Positions 43,497-53,900 of a DNA stretch of 60,000 nt are shown in pieces. A program made the translations under genes and the position numbers. The stretch spans positions 7,552,001 to 7,612,000 of the forward strand of contig NC_064034.1 in NCBI RefSeq assembly GCF_932526225.1, read 5' to 3'. The number at the start of each line of letters is the position of its first letter. Position 1 is the stretch's first letter. The notes below the pieces were generated by a model. The model saw only the letters and a program-made list of their open reading frames with translations, ran no database searches and was not told the origin of the DNA. Origin of the DNA: Nematostella vectensis. Lineage: Eukaryota > Cnidaria > Anthozoa > Actiniaria > Edwardsiidae.

Positions 43497-43522
43497 TGCA
43501 GCTGCCGTTCCGGCGCTGCATC
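43495..43522. repeat. 28-bp hairpin with GCCGTTCCGGC core at a stop codon
   Basis: GATGCAGC at 43495-43502 pairs with GCTGCATC at 43515-43522 around TGCCGTTCCGGC. It starts inside the TGA of the preceding gene, so it looks like a 3'-end structure. Confidence 0.85.
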
Positions 43523-43544
43523 TAGGCGGCCTTTTCCATACTGC

Positions 43545-43600
43545 GCGTATACGTATGCGTATACGTATGCGTATACGTACACGTATACGTATACGTATAA
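43545..43600. repeat. CGTATA microsatellite
   Basis: About nine copies of a six-base unit alternating cgtata and cgtatg. The same cgtatacgtat words flank the TA tract of the palindrome at 40972-41177. Confidence 0.85.
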
Positions 43601-43601
43601 G

Positions 43602-43883
43602 ATGATTGCATACCAGTTGTGGAGTGCTATGCACGAGGTAGCAGCCTCTGCTAAGCGAGTGACACCGAAGGTGCCGTCGATGGGTGGGTTATGTAGCTTT
43701 GGTGACATTGCTAACCGAAGCCTCGAGTTGTGGCGCGCAGACAGGGAGTGCGTTAAGAGGTTCGCCAATGTCGTTCTCCGAGGGCCTACCGACCTCAGAA
43801 AGACCGCCTCGGCACTACCCGAGCAGACGGCAACCGCCTGTTGGAGACTGATACACCTGTTGCAGTACATTGCCGACACGTAA
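43602..43883 (+). CDS. unknown Polinton ORF, 93 aa
   Basis: Open from ATG at 43602, with an alternative ATG at 43629. Its stop TAA overlaps the ATG of the integrase remnant (TAATG at 43881-43885). That spacing suggests either coupled expression or a former N-terminal part of the integrase. The sequence is helical and basic (RSLELWRADRECVKRF). Not recognised. Confidence 0.4.
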   Translation: MIAYQLWSAMHEVAASAKRVTPKVPSMGGLCSFGDIANRSLELWRADRECVKRFANVVLRGPTDLRKTASALPEQTATACWRLIHLLQYIADT

Positions 43884-44755
43884 TGGCGGCGAAGCGCATG
43901 TCCGACGAAGAACTCGATGCGTTCCTTCGTCCTATATACTACGCCAGAGGTGGCTTCCAGGGAGTGACCGCTCTGCATGTCAAACTTCCCAAGGGCTCAG
44001 CCTCCATAGATCGAGTGCGCAAGTGGGTAAGCTCGCAGCCCGTCGGGGGCTACACACAGACACCCCCTCCTCCGACTACCCACGCTCCGACTACCCAATT
44101 CTCGGAGCAGATACCAAACCGTATCCACCAGTCGGACCTGCTATTCTTGCCAACCGACCGCGGGTAAAAGTATGCCCCGACTGTCGTTGACGTTGCTTCA
44201 CGATATAAAGCCGCCCGCCCACTGAGGACTAAGAGCGCGGCCGTCGTCTCCCGCGAACTCGCTGACATCTATGCAGAGAGACCTATCACATGGCCTAAAG
44301 TCCTCATGGTTGATGACGGCACGGAGTTCAAAGGTGCTACCACAAAGCTCCTAAGCCAGGGCACCACAGGAGCCAAGCTTTCGCCGAGTCTTTCCATTGC
44401 TGGCTGGCACAGCGCCTATTTCGTGTGCAGTACTCGAAGGAGCTTGCATCCGGCGAAACAAACCGCGAGTGGGTTACCGCTTTGCCAATCGTCATTTGAG
44501 AGGCGCGTGCCTCTCAAAGCCGAAAAGCCCCCCTTAGAGGTCCCCTTAGAGGTCGGAACGGAGGTGTACATCGCCGTAAACGAGGAAGACCTCCAGGACA
44601 AGGGCCGACGGCGAGCGACGGACCCGTGGTGGACAAGCAAGGCTTACCCAATACTAAAGAGGGTTATGGAGCCCGGACAGCCAGTGTTGTATTACACGGC
44701 GTACTCTAAGCACGGCTTCACGCGTTCGCAGTTGCGTAGCGCCACGCTAGCGTGA
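43883..44755 (+). pseudogene. Polinton-type DDE integrase, broken
   Basis: An rve-type integrase. After a basic N terminus come HQSDLLFLPTD, TVVDVASRYKAARPL and VDDGTEFKG, which carry the first two acidic catalytic residues. The third lies in FAESFHCWLAQRL. The C terminus (GRRRATDPWWTSKAYPI, then GQPVLYY) is a chromodomain-like or SH3-like tail. Damage: TAA at 44165-44167, a frame change near 44365, and a TGA near 44495 followed by a return to the first frame. It normally inserts element DNA into the host chromosome; this copy cannot. The stop abuts that of the opposite gene without spacing. Confidence 0.85.
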
Positions 44756-44992
44756 TCAGCGCTTGTGCCTTCTATTGCAGCTAAGGCACGTGAGTCTGAC
44801 ATTCCAATTGTAGTGACCCTGACTGTCGTCCAACCGGTCGATACTGGAGCATTGGGGATGGCTCTTGCTGTACCCCTGAAGCAGAAGCTGAGCGCCACAG
44901 ACCGTGCACTTCTTTTCCGCTTCAGCAATCATGCCGAGTACGTGGTCTATCGTCAGAACGTGGTGCGATCCCGTGTACTTTGTGCGCCCCAT
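44756..44992 (-). CDS. HNH-type zinc nuclease domain
   Basis: About 78 residues with CTVCG and CLSCN (two C-x2-C pairs), SIDRLDDSQGHY and NVRLTC, the pattern of an HNH endonuclease with a zinc-binding core. It may be the C-terminal domain of the helicase remnant just upstream, from which it is separated by one frameshift at about 44990-45010. Alternatively it is a separate ORF starting at its own Met. It converges on the integrase with adjacent stop codons (44753-44755 and 44756-44758). Confidence 0.65.
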   Translation of the reverse strand: MGRTKYTGSHHVLTIDHVLGMIAEAEKKCTVCGAQLLLQGYSKSHPQCSSIDRLDDSQGHYNWNVRLTCLSCNRRHKR

Positions 44993-45345
44993 TTTGCCTG
45001 TCGTCTTTAGCGTATCGCTTGATTCGCGCTATAATGAGCTCTTCACTGGGCGTAGCCTGCAGTCCTGTGGGAACCAAGGCACCGGGGTTGTTATCGGGGG
45101 GGATCACGCGGACTATCTGGTCGGCGTGACGCACGCGGGAGATGCCGGTGTATACAGCATTCGTGATCCAGCCCTCTAAGCTGTGGTCTATGATAAACAG
45201 ATGTCTTGGAGTCTGGACAGTCTTGCCCTTCACCCGGTGGACGGTTCCCCAGCCCGCGTTTTTCCACTCGAGGGGAAGCCCGTTAAGGACCGCGTCGAGA
45301 GGAACCTCGACTACCGTGCCTTTGTACGCGTCGACCTTCTCACCC
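44993..45345 (-). pseudogene. superfamily 1 (Pif1-like) helicase, C-terminal fragment
   Basis: WGTVHRVKGKTV and VYTGISRVRHADQIVRV correspond to helicase motifs V and VI of the Pif1/RecD group, which use ATP to unwind DNA during replication. Only the C-terminal end remains. Its upstream side runs straight into the C terminus of the capsid gene at about 45340, so a deletion has joined the two genes. Confidence 0.7.
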
Positions 45346-46548
45346 CCTTTTAGCTGTCCGTTCATAAGGTTCATTTGGGCGTCGGCCACCACAAACACGT
45401 GACAGTTTACGGTACCCTGGCCGCTTGCCGTGCGTGTGCATCTCGAGATGCACACCGTCACGGGTATTGACCAATCGGAAACCACCCCCATAGATAGCAC
45501 TGTCGTCCGTCGTTCGAAGGTCGATCCACAGAGCAAACTTGTTATCGCCATAAAACGACTCGGGGCTGACTGCCGGGGCGGCAGGCGTGCCGGAACGGCA
45601 GCTGTGCCCCCCAGGGGAGGGGCGGACGAACCACCTTTTCGCCTCCCTCCAGAAATCCGTGGGGCGTAGTCCCTGGCTGAAGACCTTGTTTGGCATGCCG
45701 TCGATTGTAACGCGGACGCTCTTGATGTCGGGGTACACGAACTTCTCAGAGTCACGAGCCCCTGCGGTGTATGGCTCCACAAAGAGGAGCAACAGACCAC
45801 GCATAGACCTCACGTTGACACTCACGTTGATTATACTGTCCGTCCCTTTGCTAATCACTAAGGTCTTGTGGAGGTTCACTTGCTCGTAGAAGAACGTTGT
45901 GCCGTTTTGGTAGGCGGCGGCTGCAGACCGGGCGAGGTTGTCGTCCCTCAGGCTTTCGTATTCCAGCTCTAGGTTTTTGATGCCGTAGGATAATTTGGTA
46001 GCATCGCTTCCGACTACTACCTGGTCAACCGTTGCGAGCATGATCTGGAAGAGCAGCGCCTCGGAGAGCGCCCTTGGGTACAGCACGCCGTGGTCCGTCA
46101 GAAGAGAATGGTCTAGCGGGATGGTGTACTTCGCCCCGTGGGCGGCGTTTAGAGCGTTCTCCTTGGCGTTACTAGTCGCTTTATCGCCAGCCTTGCAGCG
46201 AAGCTTGCGCATGTTTTCTGACTGTATGCCCTGCTCCAGGCGGTCCTCTCTCTCGACCTTGGACAGGTAAAGCTCCTCATACGTCTTGAAGACATCGTAG
46301 CGGCTGGTGTCCTGGAGCGTTTCTCCTGCAAACGTGATTTTCAGGTCGCTCACGATATTTCGGCCGACGTTGTTCACGACGGTATTATTTGCTTGGCCTG
46401 AGATTGAGAGATCGAAACCGACCCTCAAGGAGCCAGGCACAAGCGTGACGCCTTCCGATAGCTTTGGGACCGCCACATATAGCGTCTTGCCGGGGGAAGC
46501 CGTCGACGGGTTGAGAGTGACCCGGTGAACAGTTCTCTCGGCTTTCAA
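45345..46548 (-). pseudogene. double jelly-roll-type major capsid protein, disrupted
   Basis: About 400 residues. LYVAVPKLSEGV and SLRVGFDLSI are followed by NNVGRNIVSDLKITFAGETL, DTSRYDVFKTYEELYL and IPLDHSLLTDHGVLYPRALS. The C-terminal half has FALWIDLRTTD and, after a frame change near 45430, GTVNCHVFVVADA. The beta-rich pattern and position fit Polinton/adintovirus capsid proteins; a fold prediction would settle it. A short GC-rich in-frame stretch at about 45560-45615 containing GCCG-NNN-CGGC palindromes looks inserted. The start codon is unclear: the open frame begins with TTG at 46548 and no good ATG is seen. The gene diverges from the next one. Confidence 0.65.
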
Positions 46549-46617
46549 CCCCAGAGGAGTTCTGGGTGTTCGACGCCCCTTATCCCGTTTGACCCCGACG
46601 ATGGGGAGTCGATCCCA

Positions 46618-47430
46618 ATGACGAGCACGTCATCGCGGGGGGACCGGACGCAGACGACCGCTGAAACCTCGTTCACCACAGAGGGTGCAGCGGCAAGACT
46701 CGGTCTCCAGTCCCTCAGGGAGAAATACCCAGACCTTAACGAGAATCTGATACGGTTCCAGTCAGACCGGAGGGGAAAGACGCTAATACAGCTTCGTAAC
46801 CTCGACAAAGGAGGTTGGACTAAACCAAGGCAGATATTCAATGAGAACTGGGGCGTTCGACAGGACGTTGCAAAGCTGAAAGGCTTCAAGCTGGCGATGG
46901 GGTCCGTGGCAGAGATAGACGCGGTCGTCCAGGAGAAAACAGAGTCCAAGAGCTGCAGGGGGTGGTAGCCACAGACAGGGAGACCATCGACGACCCTAAC
47001 TCGTCAGAGAGTCGCCGCCAAGAGGCCCGTGAGCGCAACGAGGAAAGGCTATCCGAGATCGACGAACTAGAACGCGAAAACCGAGAGCTCGAGAACCGAA
47101 AGCCGCTCAGAGAGCGCATCAAAGGTACGGCTTTACCGTCACCGCTATCGGGTTGGCCGTAGCGACGACGATCGTGGCCATTGTGACGTCGCTCGGCAAG
47201 TCGCTCTCCTCCGTGGCCAGAGGGGTCGGTAACGGGCTTAAGGCTATCGGGAAGAAGCTAGGCGAGCTTCTCCCTGGGCTAGTAGGCAGCATCGCGAACT
47301 TCGTGTTTAAGGCTGCAGGAGAAGCGGTGAAATTCCTTGGCGAAAGTGCGTGGCTGCTCATTCTAGCCGTAGCCGCGTTCTTGGTTCGTCGAATGCAAAG
47401 CAATCAAGTAATAAGTAGTGCCGACAACCC
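46618..47430 (+). pseudogene. Polinton coiled-coil plus membrane protein, two frameshifts
   Basis: Three frames make up one gene. 46618-46950 holds a basic N-terminal domain (LREKYPDLNENLIRFQSD, GGWTKPRQIF). 46950-47130 holds a charged coiled coil (ERNEERLSEIDELERENREL). 47130-47430 holds a glycine-rich hydrophobic part (GLAVATTIVAIVTSL, AWLLILAVAAFLV). Frames change near 46950 and 47130. The order of a soluble head, coiled coil and C-terminal membrane segments suggests a minor virion protein. It is divergent from the capsid gene. The ATG at 46618 is chosen, though the frame is open upstream. Confidence 0.55.
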
Positions 47431-47544
47431 CGCCTTGAGGGCGGTGTGGTCACTCTTTTCGCCCGGTACGGGTGCGCCTGCCGTCCCGGCGGCAGTCATG
47501 CTATGCGCAGCATGCATACGTGGAGAGGGGGCAGGCGCCGTGCC

Positions 47545-48930
47545 CTATGCGTGCACTTTTGCAGGTGCGAAAGCTTTGCTTCGCCGCCGGAACGGCACGC
47601 GGTCGATCCCCGGATCAGTCACGTGTTGCCCCCTAGGATGCCCACCGGCCATGTTATGAGCACCGACTGGCTTTGTCTCGGTGTTGATCGCGTTTGCGCC
47701 GAGCGTCATGGAGTCTGTGGCTTTCTGCAGTTTATTGTTGTAGCCCACGACGCTTTGTGTGTTTATCACCAGATCGCTCGGCATCAGCCACACTCCTGGT
47801 GCGACCGCAAGACTCAGTCTCACCTTGGCCTCCTGCACGGCTAACTGGTACCTTTCCACGCTTTGAGCGATGTCGTTTTCTATGATCGCGTCTTCAAGCA
47901 GCTTCTTGAACTCCGCCTGCGCCTCCATGGCCGGCCCACCGACCCCCGCGATGGAGGAACGGACGTTTACCTGCGCGCCAAGCACTGTGTAGACGAACGC
48001 CTCGACCGAGCGATCGAGTCTTCCTAGCCCTGCTTTTGTCAGCCCCTCACCTTTGGGAGGCGCAAACCAGCTATATTGCACGCCTCCGTGGTCGTCGTTG
48101 CGTATGAAACCCACCTGCTTCCCACTTTTGTACGTCCCACCTTCGTCGCTAAACAGATTGAGGTGGCTCGGGTACTCGTCCATCGCCGTGTCGTAGCCAC
48201 GGATCACGTGCACGTTGCGATACCCCTCCCCCGGGTAGAACACAAACACATCGCCTAGCCCGTGGTTCCGGCCGCCTTTCAATCGGAAGTCTGGCTTACG
48301 CGGCAAACCGAACTCTATACATAGACGCTCGAAAGCGGCCTTCTTGTAGGGTTTACCTTTTTGCGTGAACGGGCTGTCGCCAGGCAGGGGGGCGCCGAGC
48401 TCGTAGAGTATCCTCCGCCTGGTAAAGTAGACGTGAAACCTTAGAAATCCCCTGATGACAGAGGGGAGCGCGGCGTAAGCGGGGTCGGTTAGGCGCACCC
48501 CGCATCCGGCGGTTGCCCACCAGACCGCAAAGTTGAGTTGCTGTGGCCAGTACCCATAGGAAGACTCCGATAGCCTCCGGCGAGACTCCTTGGCGGACTT
48601 GTTCGTGACTACCGTCTCTTTCAATATGTCTCGGACCCTAGTCGTGAATGATTTGTCCTCAGCCACGTGTATCTCTAGCTGCGTGAGTAGTGGGGTGATG
48701 TCTGAGGCCGTGCTCTCTACGGGGGTCGCGGGCACGGCGTAGAGCAGCTTTTGCGCGAGGGTCAGAGACCTAGGGAAACCGGGTTTTGCGCGTTTGACTT
48801 GTTCGGCTATGGCGTGTTCGATATGTTCGGCTATAGAGGCTCCCGCCGCAGTTGCCGCCTTCTTCGTCTCTTCCACCTCCCTTCGGGGAATCGCCTCCTC
48901 GTTCAGCATCCGCCAGCCTTCCCAATCCAT
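47545..48930 (-). CDS. Polinton structural-type protein, 461 aa, intact
   Basis: Intact from ATG at 48930 to the stop at 47545. N-terminal Ala/Glu-rich helix, then QQLNFAVWWATAGCGVRL, a basic aromatic segment (FLRFHVYFTRRRIL) and a C-terminal part with WSWF-like aromatic clusters and AQAEFKKLLEDA. I associate this type of protein with cnidarian Polinton-like elements and think it a virion component, but do not know its fold. The last 15 codons contain a GCCGGAACGGC palindrome (47586) and look grafted on. An apparently identical copy lies at 58263-59648. Confidence 0.6.
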   Translation of the reverse strand: MDWEGWRMLNEEAIPRREVEETKKAATAAGASIAEHIEHAIAEQVKRAKPGFPRSLTLAQKLLYAVPATPVESTASDITPLLTQLEIHVAEDKSFTTRVRDILKETVVTNKSAKESRRRLSESSYGYWPQQLNFAVWWATAGCGVRLTDPAYAALPSVIRGFLRFHVYFTRRRILYELGAPLPGDSPFTQKGKPYKKAAFERLCIEFGLPRKPDFRLKGGRNHGLGDVFVFYPGEGYRNVHVIRGYDTAMDEYPSHLNLFSDEGGTYKSGKQVGFIRNDDHGGVQYSWFAPPKGEGLTKAGLGRLDRSVEAFVYTVLGAQVNVRSSIAGVGGPAMEAQAEFKKLLEDAIIENDIAQSVERYQLAVQEAKVRLSLAVAPGVWLMPSDLVINTQSVVGYNNKLQKATDSMTLGANAINTETKPVGAHNMAGGHPRGQHVTDPGIDRVPFRRRSKAFAPAKVHA

Positions 48931-48972
48931 GCTCAGTCCTATTAAACACGAAGGCGGGCTGTATTCAACACA

Positions 48973-49653
48973 ATGGTGGTCCTACAAACTGTGCTCACCA
49001 AAGGCGAACAGACGCTCTTCTTCGAGGGGCCGATAAGGCGCCCACGCTTCGTGGCGCTCTGGCAGTGCTCGCTGTTTAACAGCTGGTATAATCTCGAGCG
49101 GAAGCATCAGATAACGACTATAGCCGCCCTCCCGCCCGTCGCTACTCTGCCAGCCTGGCACCACACGGCTTAGTCCATCGTGGAAACGATCAACCGCGCT
49201 GAAAGCGAGATTCTGACCGCGAAGCTGGATTTTCTCACCGGGAAGATCGCGCTCATGTCCAATGGCGTTGCGTTCCTGAATGCCGAGCTTTGCGCACTAT
49301 TTGGCCTAGAGGCTAAAGACGATCAGTTGGGGGAGCGGGGCCTCGCACTGCCCTTGGGGGGGGGGGGGGGGCACTTAAGGTGGCTTTGCCGAAAATTGAG
49401 GCCCTCTACATCTGCTGCGATATCGTAGACCGCACGCAATGCTTCTCCTTAGGCGATCCTTCAAACGTTCTCGCTTGCCTAGAAACCCGCGGGAGGCCGC
49501 ACGAGAAAGTCGTCTATGGACCCGACATCCCCGTTTGTGCCGCGGCATCTTCCTCTGAGTTTGTCTCGAGTATCCAAATATGGATCAGGGATGACCGCGG
49601 TAGACGGGTGGACTTTAAGGGCAAGCCTGTTCGCCTTGTATTAGAGCTAACCT
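48973..49653 (+). pseudogene. Polinton virion-type protein, nonsense codon and poly-G frameshift
   Basis: Starts at ATG 48973. In frame it meets a TAG at 49171-49173 and continues ETINRAESEILTAKLDFL. A run of about 15 G at 49357-49371 then shifts the frame. The end (ALYICCDIVDRTQCFSLGD, and IQIWIRDDRGRRVDFKGKPV) is a beta-rich C-terminal domain of a type common next to Polinton capsid genes. The poly-G could be a true mutation or an assembly error. Its 5' half is repeated at 59691-60000 with the same TAG. Confidence 0.6.
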
Positions 49654-49746
49654 AGTTCCGACATAACAAGCACGGCGAACAACGACGTTAGCAGTGGTGC
49701 CATATACCCCTCGCTTCCCAGTGTTTGCCCCCCGAAGGGTACGCAC

Positions 49747-50350
49747 ATGACGCCTGCCGTTCCGGCAAGCATCGGCGGCGACGTGCAAAGCTTCCGACTC
49801 CAGAAAATATGTGACACTCAGGCGGTTCTAGACAACGAGATAACGCATCATCGACAGGTGCGGAAAAAGTATAAGCGCGCCTTTGCCGTTACCCATGCTG
49901 TGTCTGTGGCATCCGGCATCGCTGCAGGGGCGCTTTCCAGTGCCGGGGTGGGGGTCTCTTTGAGTGGGATAGGGGTTCTGATCGGCGGTCCGCTGGCAGG
50001 GGTCGCTGGGCTGGTCGGTGTCGTGGGCGCGGGGGTAGTCTCTAGGGGTCTTACGAGCAAGGTGGCTAAACACGAAGACACGACAGTTTTAGCGGAGAGT
50101 AAGAAAAACTCGATCAGCGAGCTGGTCTCTAAGGCTCTGCAAGACGGGCATATCTCAGACGAAGAGTTTCGGCTAATACTTCGGGAACAAGAGAGATACT
50201 ACACGCTCAAGGCCGCTATCAGAGCTCGACACGGCCTTGCATCGCGTGAGAAAAAAAAGCAAGAAAGGGCCCTCCCTGGAGACACGCGAGAAGATGAAAA
50301 AGAGACTGCGAGAAATTCGCGAGGAGTTCGTGAGAGAGGTGTTCGAGTAA
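49747..50350 (+). pseudogene. Polinton glycine-rich membrane-active protein, frameshifted at A8
   Basis: The ATG at 49747 is followed by the GCCGTTCCGGC palindrome (codons for AVPA), a helical region (QAVLDNEITHHRQVRKKYKR), and a long Gly/Ala/Val segment (ALSSAGVGVSLSGIGVLIGG) that could insert in membranes. Next is a helical domain (LVSKALQDGHISDEEFRLIL). At an A8 run near 50252 the frame probably shifts, because the alternative frame gives a charged helix ending at a TAA at 50348-50350. Staying in frame gives an unrelated tail to 50481. Role unknown; possibly a penetration or minor virion protein, by composition only. Confidence 0.55.
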
Positions 50351-50500
50351 AGCTCAGGTTCAAACGCCACGAAAGCGGCTTTGAATTTACGGCCAAAAAA
50401 CGGCGCTCCGTAGGGTGGCGGCCCAACCCAATGCTATATATACACGTGTTTGCATGGCCGACCTTTAGCCACCCGCAGTAATCATTTCCGCACTTCATCC

Positions 50501-50581
50501 TTCGAATGCTATGCACATGCTATACACATATATATACTGCAGGACAGACGGGGGTCTAATTGCAAGGTTCCCACCCGTTTC
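50501..50581. repeat. right inner terminal inverted repeat
   Basis: Inverse of 40893-40973 with a few substitutions. It is followed by the outer G/C-rich unit to about 50670. Confidence 0.9.
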
Positions 50582-50723
50582 CCTGGAAGGGGGCTGGGGG
50601 GGTCGGAGGGGCCCAACGCACCTCCCAAGCCTAAAATGGGGCTGGGAGGCCCGGAGGGGCGTTTCAGTGTCTATGAAAACCCCCAGTCCCCCCCACTGTT
50701 TACAACAACTATTCTTTCTTTAG

Positions 50724-50954
<231 letters not shown>

Positions 50955-50969
50955 TAAGCTCTATCAGGC

Positions 50970-53900
50970 ATGGCGGTCGGACGCAATTTTAGGCTCTCTA
51001 CAAATTTGTGTCTGTTTCTCTGTATATATATGGTTTTCAATAGTGACAAGCCTTCTTATGTAAGGGAGAACACTCTTCTCAACGACAGAGACATTTATTT
51101 TATATCACAGACAAGTTGCAGGGCTGTAATTGCAAGTACTTCATTCCATCAGAAGACCTCGACCAAAGTTAAAGAGCTCAATGGACCGCTTAAATGCGTA
51201 ATGTTTTGTAAGCTCTTTCATCGTGCCTGCTTTGCCCTGGCCCTTATTGCCCTGGCTGGTGATATTGAGTCAAATCCTGGCTACCTGGCTTTAAATGATA
51301 TCAAAAACACCCGAGGTCTCAAGATTGCTCACTTGAATATTCGGAGTCTCATTAACAAGACGGACTCTCTGCGCCTTGAAGGAATTGACAGCAGAACAAT
51401 AGACGTTCTAACTTTATCCGAGACATGGTTGGATAGCCAAACAGCCGATGCAGAAATTAATCTTCCTGGTTTTGTTTGTGCTAGGCGAGATCGATCTGGA
51501 ACTAAAGAGGGATATGGTGGAGTTGCTACTTTTGTGAGGGATGATTTGGCTTTTCGATTGCGAAATGATATCAACACTGGTGGTCAGGAATGTTTATGGA
51601 TTGAAGTGATCCGTGAAAAATGCAAGCCAACACTCATTTGCAGCGCATATAGAGCACCAGATGCTGACTTAACATCGTTCATTTCATCTCCCCAAGATAG
51701 TATGCCAGCTATTGACCTAGATAAATCGGACGTCGTCATTTTAGGAGACCTAAATGCAAATCTGATGCCAAATTCAAAATTACCGAAAAGTGATAAGCAA
51801 AATCTGCTTAATTTTGCACGCACATTCCATTTCACTCAGTTGGTGAAGGAGCCGACGCGTATAACTGACACCTCCCGGACCCTTATTGACTTAAACTTTG
51901 TCAATAAAGAGCATCGTATCGCAAATTCGGGCGTTGTACCGGTTCCCCTCAGCGATCACTACTTGGTTTTTTGCGACATCAAGGCAGGCGTTTTTACTAA
52001 AGCTAAACCAAGAATACTTGAATATCGTTCTTATAAGAATTTTGACGCTGATTCATTTAATGATGATCTAAGGAATGTCCCCTGGCACATAGTTAATAGT
52101 ATGGATGATATTGATGACGCCTTGTTGACTTGGAATCAATTGTTTTTGGAAGTTGCGGATGACCACGCACCAATCAAACGGCAGCGTGTCAAGGGAACAC
52201 CAATTCCTTGGATGAATAATCAAATCAGTGAATCAATGAAAGAACGCGACATCGCTCACCGGATAGCGCGGAAATTAAACAAAGAGCGCCATTGGAAAAC
52301 ATACAGAAATTTGCGGAACAAGGTTAACAAACTGGTGAAATCTTCAAAGTCGAAGTATTATTGCGATATGATCGAGGAATCGAAAGGGGACTCCGGTAAA
52401 ATCTGGAAAGCAGTAAATGAAGCTTGTAATCGTAAATCAACTTCGGAATCTATTCAATGCATCATTACTGATAATATTCAACACATAACGCCTAGTTCTA
52501 TTGCGACTGCAATGAACTGCTTTTTTGCTTCCATTGGACAACGCCTGGCTGACAAGTTCACCACATGCAAATCAAATCAGAGCTCGGTTTTAAATCAAAC
52601 GTGCCAATTCCAACTGATTGAACTAATCGAATCTTTTGTGCTCGAGCAGCTTTTATCACTGAAAGTTAACAAAGCCATTGGGCTGGATAAAATCAGTGCT
52701 AGATTGTTAAAGAACTCTGCTCGCACAATCGCTCCTTCTATTACCAACATGTTAAATTTATCGATTCGCTCAGGTAAATTCCCGAAGCTGTGGAAGTGTT
52801 CAAAAATTACAGCATTGTTTAAGTCAGGCGAACGGACAAATGCATCCAACTACAGACCGATTTCTATTCTACCTACACTTAGCAAGATCCTAGAAAGAGC
52901 AATACACTCACAATTGTATCAATTTTTGGTCTCCAATGGTTTACTCTCGAGCAAGCAGTTTGGTTTCAGAAAGGGTCTATCTACGGTATCTGCGCTGTCA
53001 TCATTTGTTGACGAGGTTCTGTTGAATATGGAACAGGGTAAGCTGTGTGGGGCCGTGTTTATCGATCTAACAAAGGCCTTTGACACAGTGGACCATGAAA
53101 TCATGTTGCAGAAATTAACTGAGATCGGTCTATCTGGAAACCCCCTGGCATGGTTCCGTTCTTATCTGGCCAACAGAACACAGCGCACATGTTGCGGTAA
53201 TTCATTGTCCGAGGAACTTCCAGTCACTCACGGGGTGCCCCAAGGAAGCATCTTGGGCCCGTTGATGTTTGTCATCTACATAAACAGCTTGCCCGATGTT
53301 TTGGAGTCCTGCTGTGCCTCTCTTTATGCGGATGATACTGTGATCTACTGTTATGGTTCTTCCTCTAAGCAGTTGAGCGATAACCTCAATCAAGATCTTT
53401 TGGCCGTTGCTAAATGGATGGACGATCACAAGCTAACACTAAATTTGGAAAAGACGAAATGTATGCTCTTAGGCAGCAACAGGAAACTAGAGAGTAAAAT
53501 CAAACTTTCTGTGTCGATTTCAAATTACAATGTATCTAATGTGAGTAATTTCAAATATCTTGGAGTATTCATATCTTCCGACTTGACATGGTCAGAGCAT
53601 GTTGAATATTTATCTGGCAAAATCAACCAAAGACTCGGTCTTCTAAGGCGCATTAAGCATTTATTGCCTTTTAGAGCTAGACTTCTTTATTATAATAGTC
53701 TAGTTCTGCCCCTTTTCGAATATGCTGATTTAGTTTGGGGCGATAAGCATAATGTCACTATCATGTCAAATTTACAAATCCTCCAGAACAAGGCTGCAAA
53801 AATAATACTTGATAGACCACTGTACTCGTCGGCAACAGACGCTTTAGCCAAACTTAAGTGGTTACCTCTAGAAAAGAGGCGTTTTCTTAGAAGATGTGTA

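Noticed and set aside
43350-43978. Minus-strand frames of Arg-Ile repeats and neighbours
   Set aside because: Generated by the CGTATA microsatellite and antisense to better-supported plus-strand genes.
44765-45010. Plus-strand frames opposite the HNH module
   Set aside because: The minus strand has zinc-binding cysteine pairs and nuclease-like motifs; the plus frames have no pattern.
46545-46949. Minus-strand 134-codon frame between the capsid and coiled-coil genes
   Set aside because: Antisense to a plus-strand gene with a structured helical sequence; composition is serine-rich, typical of a shadow frame.
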